64,000 nucleotides of DNA from JAHJQZ01 sp963676075 (lineage in GTDB: Bacteria > Pseudomonadota > Alphaproteobacteria > Rhizobiales > Devosiaceae). This document shows positions 24,553 through 37,600 of the stretch, piece by piece (position 1 is the stretch's first letter; each line of letters begins with the position of its first letter). The position numbers and the translations under genes are program-made. The notes beneath the pieces are model-generated. The model was not told the DNA's origin and searched no databases. It was given only the letters and a program-made list of their open reading frames with translations. The stretch covers positions 1 to 64,000 of the forward strand of contig CAXXNZ010000025.1 in assembly GCA_963676075.2 (NCBI GenBank). Direction: 5' to 3'.

Positions 24553-26466
24553 ATGTCATTTTTCAGTTGTTTCAAAAAAAAACCTAATTCTGCTGTTAGA
24601 GGAAAATCAGAGGTTATTTTTTAGTTTTCTAAGATCAATATTATTAGTAACCAAAAAAAAATTAAGTCTCAACTGATGAACGCTTTACTTTTCCAAAACC
24701 AAAAAGGTATTATCTATCCTTTTTTATTTTATTTTATGCATTTTAGGAATACATAGCTTGAATTATTAAATAATACAAATATAATAGCATATGATGCTCT
24801 GAAATGCACCGAAAAAAATTATGGTTATTAAAGTCAAGGGACAATAAATTCTGTATCCACAACTTTAACAAATTGGCATACAGAAAATGTATAACAGTGC
24901 TAATCCTAGCAAGCGGACGATATTTATCACAAAATGATGGAAGTTGACTCTGTAGAAAGGTTAAATTTCAATTAGTGTTAGTTAAATCTTTTAGGAAAAA
25001 AATGGAAAAAAAAATTATAGTCGAAAATTTAAAATAAAATAAAGATACATCATAATTATTTGCATTAAGTAATGCTTGGGCATAAAATTATTCAAATTTT
25101 CTTTAAAATCTTCATGATAATCCTGTTTAAAAGATTTCAAATGAATCTTTGTTACAAGAAATTAATAAATAAGAAAGAAGACTCGAAGAAAACTCCGACT
25201 ATGTGATAGTCAATAGCTTGGTCTGGAATTTGATTGTCTAATTATATGGAGGTGGCCCTGAACTTCATTTAAATATAATTAAGTAAATTATATTTGTTTT
25301 ATTTAGTATTAGAAAATATAATGAATAATTCATGAAGGTTCTTGGAAGCAATATCCCCCCAGTCGTTTCTAACTATATATATAAATATTTTATTTATTGT
25401 TTAAGGGACTAGAAAATGAAAGCAACTAATGCTACTAAAATTCTGTTTTATAAGCGCTAATAAGCATTTAAAAATTTGATGATTACTTTCTTAACTCAAA
25501 ATTCAAAATGTTAAAATATACCCCAACCAAGTCCCAACAAAAAACATCTGGCATCTATAAATAGATATTAGATATAATGAAAATTGCGAAAACAGATTAA
25601 TACATATCAACAACTTAATTAACCAAACTCTACAAAGCTTCATTCAATCCGATGTAATATCATGATGCCTAGGAATTTTTACGATTCTTTCTTTGTGAAA
25701 TCTAAGAAGAATAAAATAAATCAGAGCAGAAAACAAAAAAAAAGGAAGTAAACTTCAAAACAGCAAGAGAAGCCTGAAAGAATTATGAGGAATTTCATTA
25801 ATCAATATCTGATTATATCTTTGCAGGGTATGGATTTTTTTGTTGTATTTATTTTATCAATAAAGACAGTTTTTGAGTTCAGTTCATTGTGAAAACTGTT
25901 AAACAATTTCTACTACATATGATCCATTTCTCGATATTTCAGTGCCAGTAGAAAACTGTAACACAATTTAAGATTGTTTAGAGAAGTTTTTTGAGGAGGA
26001 GCTTATAAAGGACTAATTTTTATGCGAAAAGTGCAAAACTTTAGGAACAGTCAAAAAAACTATGTTGATATCAAAATTGCCTGAAATCTTAGTCGTTCAT
26101 TTAAAACGCTTTAAATTAGAACCAAAAAAAGTCAAACTCACAAATAAAATAAAATTTCCTCTTAATAGTTTTAATCCAAAGAGGTATTTTTTCAAATTAT
26201 TTATATTTTAAAAGCTTCCTTGAAAAATAAAACATTGAATATTCCTATAATTTAATAGCTTTAATACTACATAGTGGATCCCAGGATTCTGGCCATTATA
26301 TTACAATTGCAAAAAGAAATACCTAGGTAAATTATTGTGTTTATGGTATTTCTTCTTACAGTGGTATATATTCGATGATGAAAATATTTTGAAAATAACA
26401 GAAAAAGAGCTACTAACTAAAGAAGCGTATTTATTATTTTATTAATTGGTGGAATAAGATTGTTGA
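24553..26466 (+). CDS. ubiquitin-specific protease (USP/UCH family)
   Basis: Both catalytic boxes are present. The Cys box reads GLENESNQCYQNSVLQALI with Cys as nucleophile. YHDAQEFLRFF follows, then a CxxC pair (SSVHCENC) and a second pair (CEKCKTLGT) that form the zinc ribbon of the finger region. LPEILVVHLKRFKLE and the His box HSGSQDSGHYITIA plus WYIFDDENI complete the fold. Product removes ubiquitin from proteins. One Trp is a TGA codon (25775-25777, REAWKNYEEF). Many introns of about 35-45 nt. The first 200 residues are not recognised. The start MSFFSCFKKK could be a palmitoylated or basic targeting stretch. About 530 residues. Confidence 0.9.
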
Positions 26467-26604
26467 AGTGTTTTTTTTTTTAATAATTTTTGTTGGTTTA
26501 AATATTTATTTTTTACTTTAAAGAATTTTTCAAATAAAAAAAATTTAAATTTTTAAATTTTATATTAAGAAAAAATTAAAATTTTTATTTCACTAATTTT
26601 CTTT

Positions 26605-27759
26605 TCATTCTTTAACAATTTTAGATGAATAATTAATTTTACTTTTTTAAGGAACAAAACGAAGCTTACTTTCATAAAACTCAATAAGCAACTTGGGATT
26701 GTGATTAAATAATTCTTTGTTGGTTACTTGAGTGTTTTTTGGAACTATCCCATTTTTTCTTGGCTTCCAACTCACGGTTAGCAATAACATATCTTTAAAT
26801 AGTTTAGGAATTTATTCTTTTACCGTTAACAGGACGGGCTGCAATTATTGTTTCCGGTTCATCCTTGTCAAAATTTCCTTCTTCTGGAAGATCAGTTTTG
26901 TCGTCAACTAGTAAAAACGTTAATAAAACCAATAATTACGATCAAGTTGAAGCTTATGTTCTTCAATTGGCTATGCTTTAGGCTTTTCTCCTTTATCATC
27001 TGTCATTCGTTGCAAATTACCAAGATTTTCCTTCATTTTCGCTAGGATTTTATCATAATTTGATGAATTGTTTTCGTCTAATTGAAATCAATAAACAAGA
27101 AAATACTTGAGTTAAGTTTTTTCCCTTCAGCATTATAATCATCTTCAATTTCTAATACCTACTCTTTTGATTCTGATGGCTTTTTAAATAATCTTTCAAT
27201 TTTTGGGGGTTCCCTTTCTAAATTAAATTACTCATCTGCTAGTTTCTTTTACTATTCCTCATAAGTTTACACTGCTTTTTTGGCATTGTCTAGATTATTA
27301 GCAGGCTCCCAAGCTATCAATAATGAAAAATAAAGAAATATTTTACTGCTTTCCGAGAGAGGGTAACCCTTCCACTTGACTTTGTAGCTGACTTCTCCCT
27401 TCTTGATGCGTTTTTCTAAAATTTCCTCAACCTCATATTCTTCGTCACTTGAACTTGATTGCATAATTTATTTTCTCTTTTGCACTTGTTTTGGCAATTA
27501 CTAAGGTTGCTAAGGCACTGACTCTTTTGGCACATCTTTTTAGCTTTTTTATCTTAATTCATACTCAACTTCGAAATCAGCCAACATTTCAAGTTCTCTT
27601 TTTAAATTAATAATTGGTTCCCTTAAAATTAGTTTTAACTATTATTATTTGTAACCATTGAGTACTAGATGATGCCTTCCATTGTACTAGATATTCAATT
27701 TATCCTTTTTCTGTAGTTCTTTTATCAAACACTTTTCCTAATTGTGATTATTTTTTCAT
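26605..27759 (-). CDS. HP1-like protein with two chromodomains and a chromoshadow domain
   Basis: Chromodomain 1 (residues about 8-60): GKVFDKRTTEKGQIEYLVQW, STQWEPIINLKRELE. Chromodomain 2 (about 88-145): EYEVEEILEKRIKKGEVSYK, VKWKGYPLSES, WEPANNLDNAKKAV; its aromatic cage positions Tyr, Trp, Trp are present. A charged linker follows and a chromoshadow-like domain at the C-terminus: LLLTVSWKPRKNGIVPKNTQ, LLIEFYESKLRFV. HP1-type proteins read histone H3 methyl marks and form heterochromatin. Two chromodomains plus a shadow domain recall Tetrahymena Pdd1p, which acts in programmed DNA elimination; orthology is not shown. Introns (33-35 nt) fall inside both chromodomains at the W-E-P motif. About 315 residues. 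Confidence 0.85.
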
Positions 27760-28044
27760 TTAAAATTTCAAAAAAAATATTTTATTAGTAAAATTTAATA
27801 ATTTTTTTTTTTAAATAAGATTTTGCGAATATTTCAAAGCACATTATAATTTTATTTTTGTTTTTGATTATTTATGTCATCCCTCTGTTGAATAAAAATT
27901 TAAATTAAAATATTTCAATAATCATATTTTTCAATTTTTATTTTAATAAAATCCATCTTGCTTTTTAAGTTAATATTGAATCTCAATCAATATATAAATT
28001 TAAATATATTTTTTCTTTGATATCATATTTTTAAAATATTGCAA

Positions 28045-28734
28045 ATGACGGACTAAATTTAAAATTTTGAGAATAAACCATAAAGTTATCACTTCTTGAT
28101 ACACATTTTATTTTGTTAAAGAAGATAATTTGAAATTTAATTTAAATGACAGATTCCAGTTATTTGATAAAAACTAAATCCTTGCATCAAAGGGTAACCC
28201 ACACGATCCAAAGGCTAGTAACTTTTGGACCAATTACTTTTAATCCTAATACAACTAGTCGATGGTAGAAAAGTTTTAAAAAAAGAATTATCTAGCACTG
28301 ACCAGAATTACTTATTTTGATAAATTAATTCCAGATCTTTAAAAAAAATTTTATGAAGAAAAAATGCTTCCAAAAGCATCCGATCAGTCCAAATAGATTA
28401 AAAAGAGCAAAAAAATCACAAAAAAAGTAAATTAGCCATGCAAAATTATTTTATTCAATCCTCCAAAATAAAATAATTAGAATTACGATTCAATTTAGCA
28501 AGGTTGAAAACTAATTTATTATTTAATTTAATTTAAATTATCATAGACTTTATTTAGTGCAATTGTATTTGGTGTTCTTTAAGTGATAAACCCATGCCCA
28601 TTAAACTTAATTATAACGAACTTTCTAAGGAAAGTAGAGATAAAATGGAATAATTGCATTAATAAAAATATCTTCAAGAAAAAAGTTAAAAATATTTCTA
28701 AAATCAAGAAAAGTAAGTAAGCATAACTTAATGA
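28045..28734 (+). CDS. hypothetical protein with CxCxxC motif
   Basis: Start at 28045 gives MTDQIQNFENKPQ; an intron of 38 nt leads to KDNLKFNLNDRFQLFDKNQI. The body is basic and Asn/Lys-rich (NYLALTRITYFDKLIPDLQK, then KSKKITKKVNQPCKIILFNP). After a second intron (about 44 nt) comes DFIQCNCIWCSLSDKPMPIK, a compact Cys cluster that could bind zinc together with the upstream Cys. The end is Gln/Lys-rich, with TAA before TGA. About 200 residues. I do not recognise the family. It lies between the chromodomain gene and a kinase gene. Confidence 0.55.
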
Positions 28735-29086
28735 TAGATTTCGTCAAAGTAAATTGTTAATTTTTTGTAAAAATAATGAAAAAAAAAATAATTAATTTTT
28801 TCATTATTGTAGCTTGATTATTTTCTTTTCGTTTAATTAAAAAAATGTAAAAAAGTCCTTAATTAATTTTTAGAAAACAATTTAACATTTATTTAATGCT
28901 GATTAATTTTAAAATATTTATCATCTTGCAATTTCGTAATTGTTTATAATTTGATCTCATTAAAAAATTAGCTAACTAAATCGATTCTGTTTTCTTATAT
29001 TTTTAGAAGTTGTAAAAAAAATAATTATTCTTTCTATATAAATTTCTATTTGTATTTACTAAAATTAACTTAAAATTCAACTATAA
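28735..29086. other. intergenic region, no gene recognised
   Basis: About 350 AT-rich bases between two plus-strand genes; presumably terminator and promoter. Nothing specific seen. Confidence 0.5.
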
Positions 29087-30793
29087 ATGAATAACTTTTC
29101 TTTTTTTGTAGAATCTAAATTTGATGATGATGAAGAACCAGTTGATTTTCCCTATTTTAAATTTATACTTCAAGGAACAATTCTAACTATAATTTATACT
29201 AAATGAAAACTTTGAAATTTTTAAATTACTTCCAATAAACCCAAATCTTTGTTTTGATAAGATTTGTGAGTTCGTGGCTAATGAATTTAATCTTCCAAAT
29301 CCTAGGGCTTTACGTTTTTTTGTTTCTAATGGAAGTGAAATATTTTCCGATGATTTCTAATTTATTAAGAATCATGAGAAGCTATATGTTTCTTAAGGTA
29401 ATTTATAATAAAGGAATCAATAATTATTAATAGGTGAAAATTTTAATGATATAAAAATTTTTGCTGAATATTAAATAATAAAACCACTAGGAGAAGGTGG
29501 GTTTGGGAAAGTGATGCTTGGTCAACACCGAAAAACATAAACTTATGTTGCAATCAAATTTTTAAAAAATCATTTTTGTAAATAATAATTTCGAATTTAA
29601 TATTATCTTTCTAGCAAATATTGATGATATTAATATGATTTTCTAAGAAGCAAATGCTTTAAAAGCATTAAATCATCCAAATATAGTGAAAATCATTGAG
29701 TTTCATACATTTAAAAACATGAAATCAGCGTTTGTAATGGAATATTTGGAAGGTGGCGAACTGAAAACTTATCTAGAAAACTAAAATTGAGCTATAGAAG
29801 AAGCTGAAGCATAGATCTTGTTTAGATAAATTGTTTAGGCTATTTATTATTGCCATTAAAGACATTCAATTATACATCGTGATTTGAAATTAGAAAATAT
29901 TTTATTTGAATCTTAAAATTCGAAGTTAATCAAAGTTATTTACATAAAATTAAGATTATTTTTTGAAGATTGTTGATTTTGGCATTGCAGGAATATTTAG
30001 TAAACAAAATGACACTCCGACAAACAAAGGCAGTGTCCGCTATATAGCCCCTGAAGTTCTTATCCATAAGGCCCCTGCCAATCCATCTATTGACATTTGA
30101 GCACTTGGTGTTATTCTTTATATTTTATTATTTGGTTGTTATCCATTTGATGGATAAAGCCCACAAGTAATAAAACATAAAATTAAGCATGATGAATGAC
30201 AATTAGATAAGAAAAAATGTGAACATGTGTCTAAAGCAGCTGTGAATTTGTTAAAACGTCTCTTGGAATGGAGTCCTAACTAGCGAATTAATATTGTTGA
30301 AGTATCAAATCATTTTTGGATGAATACACCAGTAGAAAATATCTTTATAATAGAGCGTAATTAAAGTCTGAGTTTTCGAGAAATAACAAAAACAGAAGAA
30401 TAAAAAACAAGCAAATCTAAATTTCGTTTTTCGAGTGATTAAAAAATTGAATAAAGCATTAAATTGCCATTATTAAATGTGTTTTAGAGATTAAATAGCC
30501 AGCCTTCGCAACTAGGCCAATTCTAGAAAAAAAATTTTCTTTATTCGCCTATCAAATAACATTCATTTTCTAAAGATAAAGCCTAGATTAAATAAGTATA
30601 TCCGAGATAATTATCAAAATTTTCCGTACTTTCTGAAGATAAATGGGCACTGTATTAAGGAGATTAAAAACTAAAAAAATCTTTTGATTAGAATCTTTTA
30701 AAGAAAATGGAAACTTTTATTGTGGAGAAATCGCTTAAAGTAACCAAGAAAGCAACTAAAAATATTTTTTTAATGAAGAAACCTAAATACTGA
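29087..30793 (+). CDS. Ser/Thr kinase with N-terminal ubiquitin-like/doublecortin-like region (CaMK/SNF1-like)
   Basis: The first ~95 residues (EQFQLQFILNENFEIFKLLP; then RALRFFVSNGSEIF) form a beta-grasp-like region similar in layout to doublecortin or PB1 domains. The kinase domain reads LGEGGFGKVMLG, YVAIKFLK, HRDLKLENILF, VDFGIAGIF, GSVRYIAPEVL, SIDIWALGVILYILLFGCYP. Trp in SIDIW is TGA (30098-30100), one of the clearest code markers here; HDEWQ and NQNWAIEE use TGA too. All catalytic residues are present. Introns are about 34-60 nt. The C-terminal ~150 residues are basic and Ser-rich. Subfamily is CaMK/AMPK-like by eye. About 520 residues. Confidence 0.88.
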
Positions 30794-30959
30794 TAATTAT
30801 TTACTGATTTCAAAGATTTATAGTATAAATAAATAAATTAATTGAAACTTTTGTTTTTAAAACTCAACAATTTGTTTATTAATTTATATTAATTATTTTT
30901 TTTTGAATTTTAAAATATTAATAATATTTAAAATATTTTAAAAAAATAATAACAATTAA

Positions 30960-32021
30960 AATGTTTCCTTAATCTAATAAGGGAAATACTTTTATATAAA
31001 TGGAAATAAATATGAAGGGGAATGGCTAAATGATAAAAAAAATGGTAATGGAACTTATCTTTATAATGTAACTGGTGAAAAATATGAGGGTTAATGAATA
31101 CTGGGTGAAAAAAACGGGAAAGGAACATAATGGTATGCTACTGGAGATAAATATATTGGTGATTGAAAAGTTACAGTTATTTTAATTCATTGATTAAAAA
31201 GAATGGGAAAAAGGAAGGAAAAGGAGTGCTAGAATTTGCTAGTGGAGCAAAGTATGAGGGAGCTTGAAATTTTGATAAACCCCATGGAAGTTAATTCATT
31301 TCAAATGTATTTATTTTTTAAAGTTGGATAATTTATTTATGAAAATGGAGATAAATTTGGAGGATATTGGTATTAAGGGTAAAAGAATGGAGAGGGAATT
31401 TATTAATTTCATGATGATGGTAAGTATGAAGGAGAATGGTTTTTTGATTATTTTATCGATTAGTTTGAAGGAAAAATGATGAAATGAATGGAAAAGGCAC
31501 TTATTATTACAATAACAAACATAAATATACTGGAGAGTTTAGAAATGGTTCAAAGAATGGAAAAGGGAAATATATTGATGAAAAAGGAAACATATATGAT
31601 GGAGGTTTAAATTTTTGTTGTTTACTCTATTCTAATAGAATGAATGGATGATGCCAAACATGGGTATGGTGTTATGATTTTTGCCAAGTTTATTTATTAT
31701 TTTATTTGATATTGCATCAAGCGGAGAAAAGTATGAAGGAGATTGGGAAAGTGGACTTAAAAATGGCAGAGGTATTTATTACTACGCCAATGGTTACAAT
31801 TATTTTTGGGATGACTTTTATTTCAAGGAGAAGTGTTTGATGGAATCTGGAATTAAGGAATAAAAAATGGAAAGGGCATTTATACTTGGACTAATGGAGA
31901 AATTTATGATGGAGAATGGGAAGACGATAAAATGAATGGATTTGGCATATTTACCTTTGAAGATAAAACTTATCTTTAAGGTGAATTTATCAATAATGAA
32001 GTAAAATTATTTCATTTGTGA
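30960..32021 (+). CDS. MORN-repeat protein
   Basis: About eleven MORN repeats fill the protein, of the form YEGEWLNDKKNGNGTYLY and GEKYEGQWILGEKNGKGT. In several repeats the invariant Trp is TGA, for example YIGDW at 31164-31166, which proves the tryptophan reading. Five or six introns of about 26-35 nt cut the repeats. MORN arrays bind membranes and scaffold cytoskeletal or kinase complexes, often in cilia and cell cortex. The start is uncertain: the ATG at 30960 is not in frame with the first repeat without an unseen small intron. The last repeat ends before TGA at 32019-32021. About 285 residues. Confidence 0.82.
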
Positions 32022-32182
32022 TTATTGTTTTGTTTGTAGATTTAGTTATGAATAGAAACAATTTTATTAATTTAAATATCATATTTAATGACTTTAAATT
32101 TTTAATTTTTTTTTTTGCTAAAATACTTTTGTTTAATTTTGAAAGTTATAATAAAAATATTAATTAGTATCAAGTAATTAAG

Positions 32183-34311
32183 ATGTAAGAATAATAAGAT
32201 CCTCGGTTTTAAAAGATAAATAAATTTAAGCTAAATGGTGCCTAAGTAATCTTAAAAATTAACCCTGATAGCCCAAAAACCTTATAAATTTGTAATTAAT
32301 TAGGAATTTAACCAGAAATCTTTTTCAATCAAAATATCAAGTTTATTTCTTAAATTGATATTATTATACATATTTTAGAACGATTGAAAATTTTGAGCAT
32401 CCAGCAAAATCTAAAAGTATTTAGCACCTTTAATTTTAACATTATGCAAAACGATTAATTTGTTATTTTATTAAAAATTAAATTATGTATCTAGAAAACG
32501 CATGGACAGTTTGAAGAACTCGTGACAAATTATTTAGTTTCTTAAATTATTATAATATTCTTTAGAATTGCAAAAAAATACTAGTTCCCCTGAAGCTTCT
32601 CCTTAGTGCTATTCCTGTCCTCATAAGTAAATTATTATTTAATAAAATTTTTTTTAAAGACAATTACAAGAAGAAACTAATTAAATGCAATTGCTTTGTT
32701 AATAAACTTTAAGCTATCTAAGAAATAGTCATAATTCTGCAAAAGTTATATCTCCAGAAGAAGTCTTAAAATTAAACAAAACTTTAAATAGAAAAGAAAA
32801 TGGGAAAATGTCTAAAGGAAACTTAGTAAAAAATCAAAAGCATATCATAAAGGATTAATTTGGAAAGATTATTTAAAAATATAATCTTCAAAAAATAAAA
32901 TCTTAAGTTGATAATTGATTTCAAAAATATGTTAGTTAATTCAAAGGAAATTGCAAAAAAAATGTATTTATCTGAAGAAGAAGCAATCATGAAAAACAAA
33001 TTTGATCATTAAAGAATGTAACGGATGAAAAGAATTTCATAAAACATTTAAAATTATTAAGTATTCTAATTTTACATAAATAATTTGCAAAGGGAGAAAA
33101 CGATGAATGAAGTGAAAAGCATAGTACATCAGCTCACCATCACAAAAATAATAGTGCCTAAGTTATTGCTTATTAAAAATAGTAAGCTTTAGCTGCAAAT
33201 AGAGCATTTTAGAAAAAATTGAAAAAAATGTAAGATTATATTATTGTAAAAAAGACCAAAAAGGAATGAAAAAGTTGAAGTAGTGAAAAAATCTCGAGAA
33301 TTATAAAAAATTTACCTTCAAGAAAAAAATTTGGCAGAAGTATGAAAGAGAAAATAATTTTAGTAAAAACATTCAGAGGTTTTTATTATTAAAAATTAAT
33401 TGTGTATCATAAGCTCGAATTATAAAATTAAAATAGCCTTTTATACTAAGTGGAAGAAGCAGGTTTTTATTGATTAAAATTTTTATTAATCAATTAGTTG
33501 AATTAAGATCATAAAAAAGTGCAAAAAATTTACTTTTAAGATAAAATTAATATATAAAAAAATCAGAAGAAAGAAGACTAACTTTTCAATAAAACTACTC
33601 AAAGGAGTTAGAAAAATCTCAGAAATAAACAAGCAATTTGATTTCTAAAATTGTTATTCATAGTTAATTAGCAGAAAGTTTTTATTTAATGTTTTATAAA
33701 AATAATAAAAGAAATAAAAAAAGAATACATTAATTAGAGTTGCTCGCACAATAATATAGTATGGTAATAAAAACAGTAAGAAAATAAAAACAAAATGAAA
33801 GCACAAGAAAGAGAAAATAGATAAAATTCTTTAAAAAGAATGACTAGAATGCATGAGAATTGTTTTTTAACAAAAGTTATTTTTTTTTTTGTATTATTGA
33901 GTTCAAATTTGAGTATAACCAAAACGAATAAAGAAAAACTAAATTAGAGATTAAAAAATTAAAAGAAAATGATATGGAGGAAAATTAAAATAGGATATAA
34001 AAAATAAAGGTAAAGTAAATTATTAAAAGCAATTAATATAGAACTAATAACTTGAAAAAATCTTAATTTAGCATAAAAAAAATAAATTTAAACTTAAAAG
34101 ACTTAGAAATGAATAAAATTTGCTTCTCTCATTAAGAACGTATTTTTATTATCGTTTTATAATAATCAATAGAGAAGTATCAAAAGAGTCCAAAAATGTT
34201 ATTGAAAATTTTGATTCTAGTGTCGAGCGCTTCGTGGATTAATGTCTAAGTTATAGACAAAAAGAAAATAAATTTCTTAGGAAAAAATCAAAAGATGAAT
34301 AAATTTTATGA
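32183..34311 (+). CDS. coiled-coil protein of unknown function
   Basis: Start gives MQEQQDPRFQKINKFKLNGA followed by QVILKINPDSPKTLQICNQL, a short conserved-looking N-terminal block, then several introns and a long Lys/Glu/Gln-rich heptad region. A small CYSCPHK pair lies near residue 125. The end reads SVERFVDQCLSYRQKENKFL before TGA. No enzyme motif. Such DPR-start coiled coils are common among ciliate proteins, but I cannot name a function. Internal splice sites in the AT-rich middle (33-34 kb) are uncertain. About 640 residues. Confidence 0.55.
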
Positions 34312-34699
34312 TCTAAAAAAAAATAATTTGTCCACTTATTTTAATAATAATTAATATTTTTTAAAAATCGAATTTTCAATTTGCCATTACTTTTTATTAT
34401 ATCATAATCTAATTTCAATAATAATTCTTTTGCATTAATTTTCAAAAAAAAAATTCAAAAATGCATTAAGTGCAACAACGAGTAAGTTGAATAAAGCTAA
34501 CAATCAATATAATTCAAACACAATTAGCATTGAATGAAATTTAATATTAAAAAAATTTTGAAAAAAATTAAAATATTAAAAAAAATTAAATTTTTGAATT
34601 TCGCAAAAAAATTTATATATAAATTATCAATTTAATTTAATAAACTTTTTTTAATCTATTCAAATTTAAATTAAAAAACAATATTAAAACAATATCAAA
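34312..34699. other. intergenic region, no gene recognised
   Basis: About 390 AT-rich bases with poly-A and poly-T runs between two plus-strand genes. No element recognised. Confidence 0.5.
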
Positions 34700-37600
34700 A
34701 TGGGTAGTTGCTCAAGCAATAAACGAAAGCATAATCTTGCTCCTATAGAAGAAGCTCCTTTGAACGCGCTAGAAATTCATCCTATAAATGCACAAGCTCC
34801 TCAACTAGTTCCTTGGCCAGCTTTATAAATTGAAGAAGAAATTAACAAACTTACTAGAATTACTTTAACTGAATGTATTGGAGTTGGAGCGAATGCTAAA
34901 GTATACAGATATAAATTACTAAATTATGGGATGGCTCTAAAATGTTATAGGAACAAAGAGGATGCAGAAGAAGAAAGTTCTGTACTTGAAAAAATTAAGT
35001 AACTCTCTAAGGATTGTCCAGGCATTGTTCCCTATTATGGGATGAAGAAACTCCTAATTGAGTTTCTTATTTTATTTCTAAATTTATAATAATAGCATGC
35101 CGGAACAAATTCCATTTGAAGGCTTTATCTTATTTTTTGAAGAATGCGAATAAGATTTAAGGAAATTAACCGAGAGTGGAAATGCATTAGAAAATGCAGA
35201 TGTCTTTGATTTTATTAATTAAATTTGCATGGCCTTAATTTATCTCCATACAAATAATTGTTACCATCGAGATTTGAAACCTGCCAATATTATGGTAAAC
35301 AAGAAAGAGGATAAATTTTAATTTTATTTAACCGACTTTAGTGAAAGTAAAATATTGAGTGAGCAAATGATTACTAATCATAAGACTCTAAGTTAACATT
35401 TAGTTTTAACTTTTGTTCTCAGGTGTGAAAGGAACTCCATTTTATTTCCCACCTGAATTATGGCTCATATTTACTTAATCAATATAAATTGGAAAATTTG
35501 ATCCTATTAAAGTAGATATGTATTGTCTTGGCATTATGGTTTTAGAATTACTTTTAGGAATGAACTAAATCCTGCCATTAAATATGAATCGGTAACCTTT
35601 TTCTACTTTCTTTCTATTTACTTCTATATTTTTAGTGGCGATAAAGATAAATTTAATTAGGAATTAAAAAAAATTAAAGTTTTACTCTTAAAAAAATTAG
35701 AGCATGAAAGTAAATAATGATATATTATTTTATTATAATTACGTAGATTCTAAAGATATTTTAGTGGAAAAATTATTATAATTAGTGAGTTATAATGCTT
35801 AAGATCGCATTACTCCAATGGAATTATATTTAAGTTTACTTTAAGTAAACAATTTTGAAATTAATATGACTGAATCTTAAAATTTTTAACGTATATCGCA
35901 CCAATTTATTAATTAAATCAATGATCCCCAACAAAAAAGCTCTTAAATTATGGCTATTGAAGAATTTAACTGCTCAAAAGAAATAAATGGAAAACTCTAT
36001 GGATTTTAATTATCTTTATTTTAAGAAAATATAGTTTTATGTATTGTGGAAATGTCCAAAGAATGAAAAACATGAACTTTAACTTTAAAAGAGAGTGATT
36101 GGGAAATTGAATAAATAACATTAAATTAATTTTACACAATTCTTACAAAAAATTTCAGTACATAAAATCCTTTTTCCAATTTAGAATAATAAAATGATAA
36201 ATTAGCTCTTACTCTTGATTTGGTGTATCTTAGTATGAATGATTGAACTCAACATACCTGCAAATTTGAAAAATTACTCTCTTTTGTTTCAAATGGGCTT
36301 AATAAATCATTAAAATCTATTAAAGAAAACAATAACCAATTAAGTGAATTAAGTGTTGTCTTATTAAGTATATTGTTAATTATTATAAGATTATATTTTA
36401 GATTTACTTAAACAATCAAACCAAAAACAAGAACTATTAAATTAGCAATTGATAGCACTTTAAAATAATTATAATAATCTCATATTAGAAAATAATAAAA
36501 TGATTAAAAATATTAAAAATATTGACTCCTCAAAGAAAACATTTACAGAGTTAGAAAAACAATTAAAAGAAAAAAATAAGAACTCAAGTATAAATATTAG
36601 TAAAATATTATTCAGAGTTAGAATTTTGCATAGAACTCCTCAAAAGTGATAAACCAATATTTAATTCGAAATTAATGACAGACTTACTTCATTAAAAAAT
36701 TATGCTTTCATTGTTTTAAGATATTAGAGTAGAATTTAAATTAATATTTTCTACTGAAACCCATGGGCAAAACATTTATCTATTCATTAATTTTATTTAG
36801 TTTTTCTAAGGAAAAATTTCATGAATATTGTGATAATAAAGGTTATAAATAAAGGATTAATAAATATATTTATTTTTGGAAGGATCAACATTTATAATAA
36901 TGAAAAGTACAGATGAATAAAATAGTTTGTTTGGAGGAATGGCAATACCTGCATGGCATTCAAATGAAAAGCAGTCAAATGATCCTAAAAACTAATGTAG
37001 TTGGCTGTTTAAATTATAATAGAACAATGAATCGTAAATTACTGAAAATTTTTATTAAATTAAAGAATAATTTTGCATTAATGGAAATGTTAGAAAAAAG
37101 AATATGCAATTTATTGTTCGCAGTGTAATATAATATTAAGCTATTTAAATAACTTATAGACTATGGACCATTCTTTGGGGTATTTTTTATTATTAAATCT
37201 TTTATTTATTTGTGTTAAACTTGAATTTATTGTTTCATTTTAGGAAGTAAATAATTAAACTTTAACTCTTTAATTTATTTTTCTTTGTAGTTAGTAACAA
37301 TTTTCATAATTTTTCTTAAACTTTAACTCTTTAATTTATTTTTCTTTGTAGTTAGTAACAATTTTCATAATTTTTCTTAAACTTTAACTCTTTAATTTAT
37401 TTTTATTTGTAGGGAGTAACAATTTTCATAATTTTTCTTAAACTTTAACTCTTTAATTTATTTTTATTTGTAGGGAGTAACAATTTTCATAATTTTTCTT
37501 AAACTTTAACTCTTTAATTTATTTTTATTTGTAGGGAGTAACAATTTTCATAATTTTTCTTAAACTTTAACTCTTTAATTTATTTTTATTTGTAGTTAGT

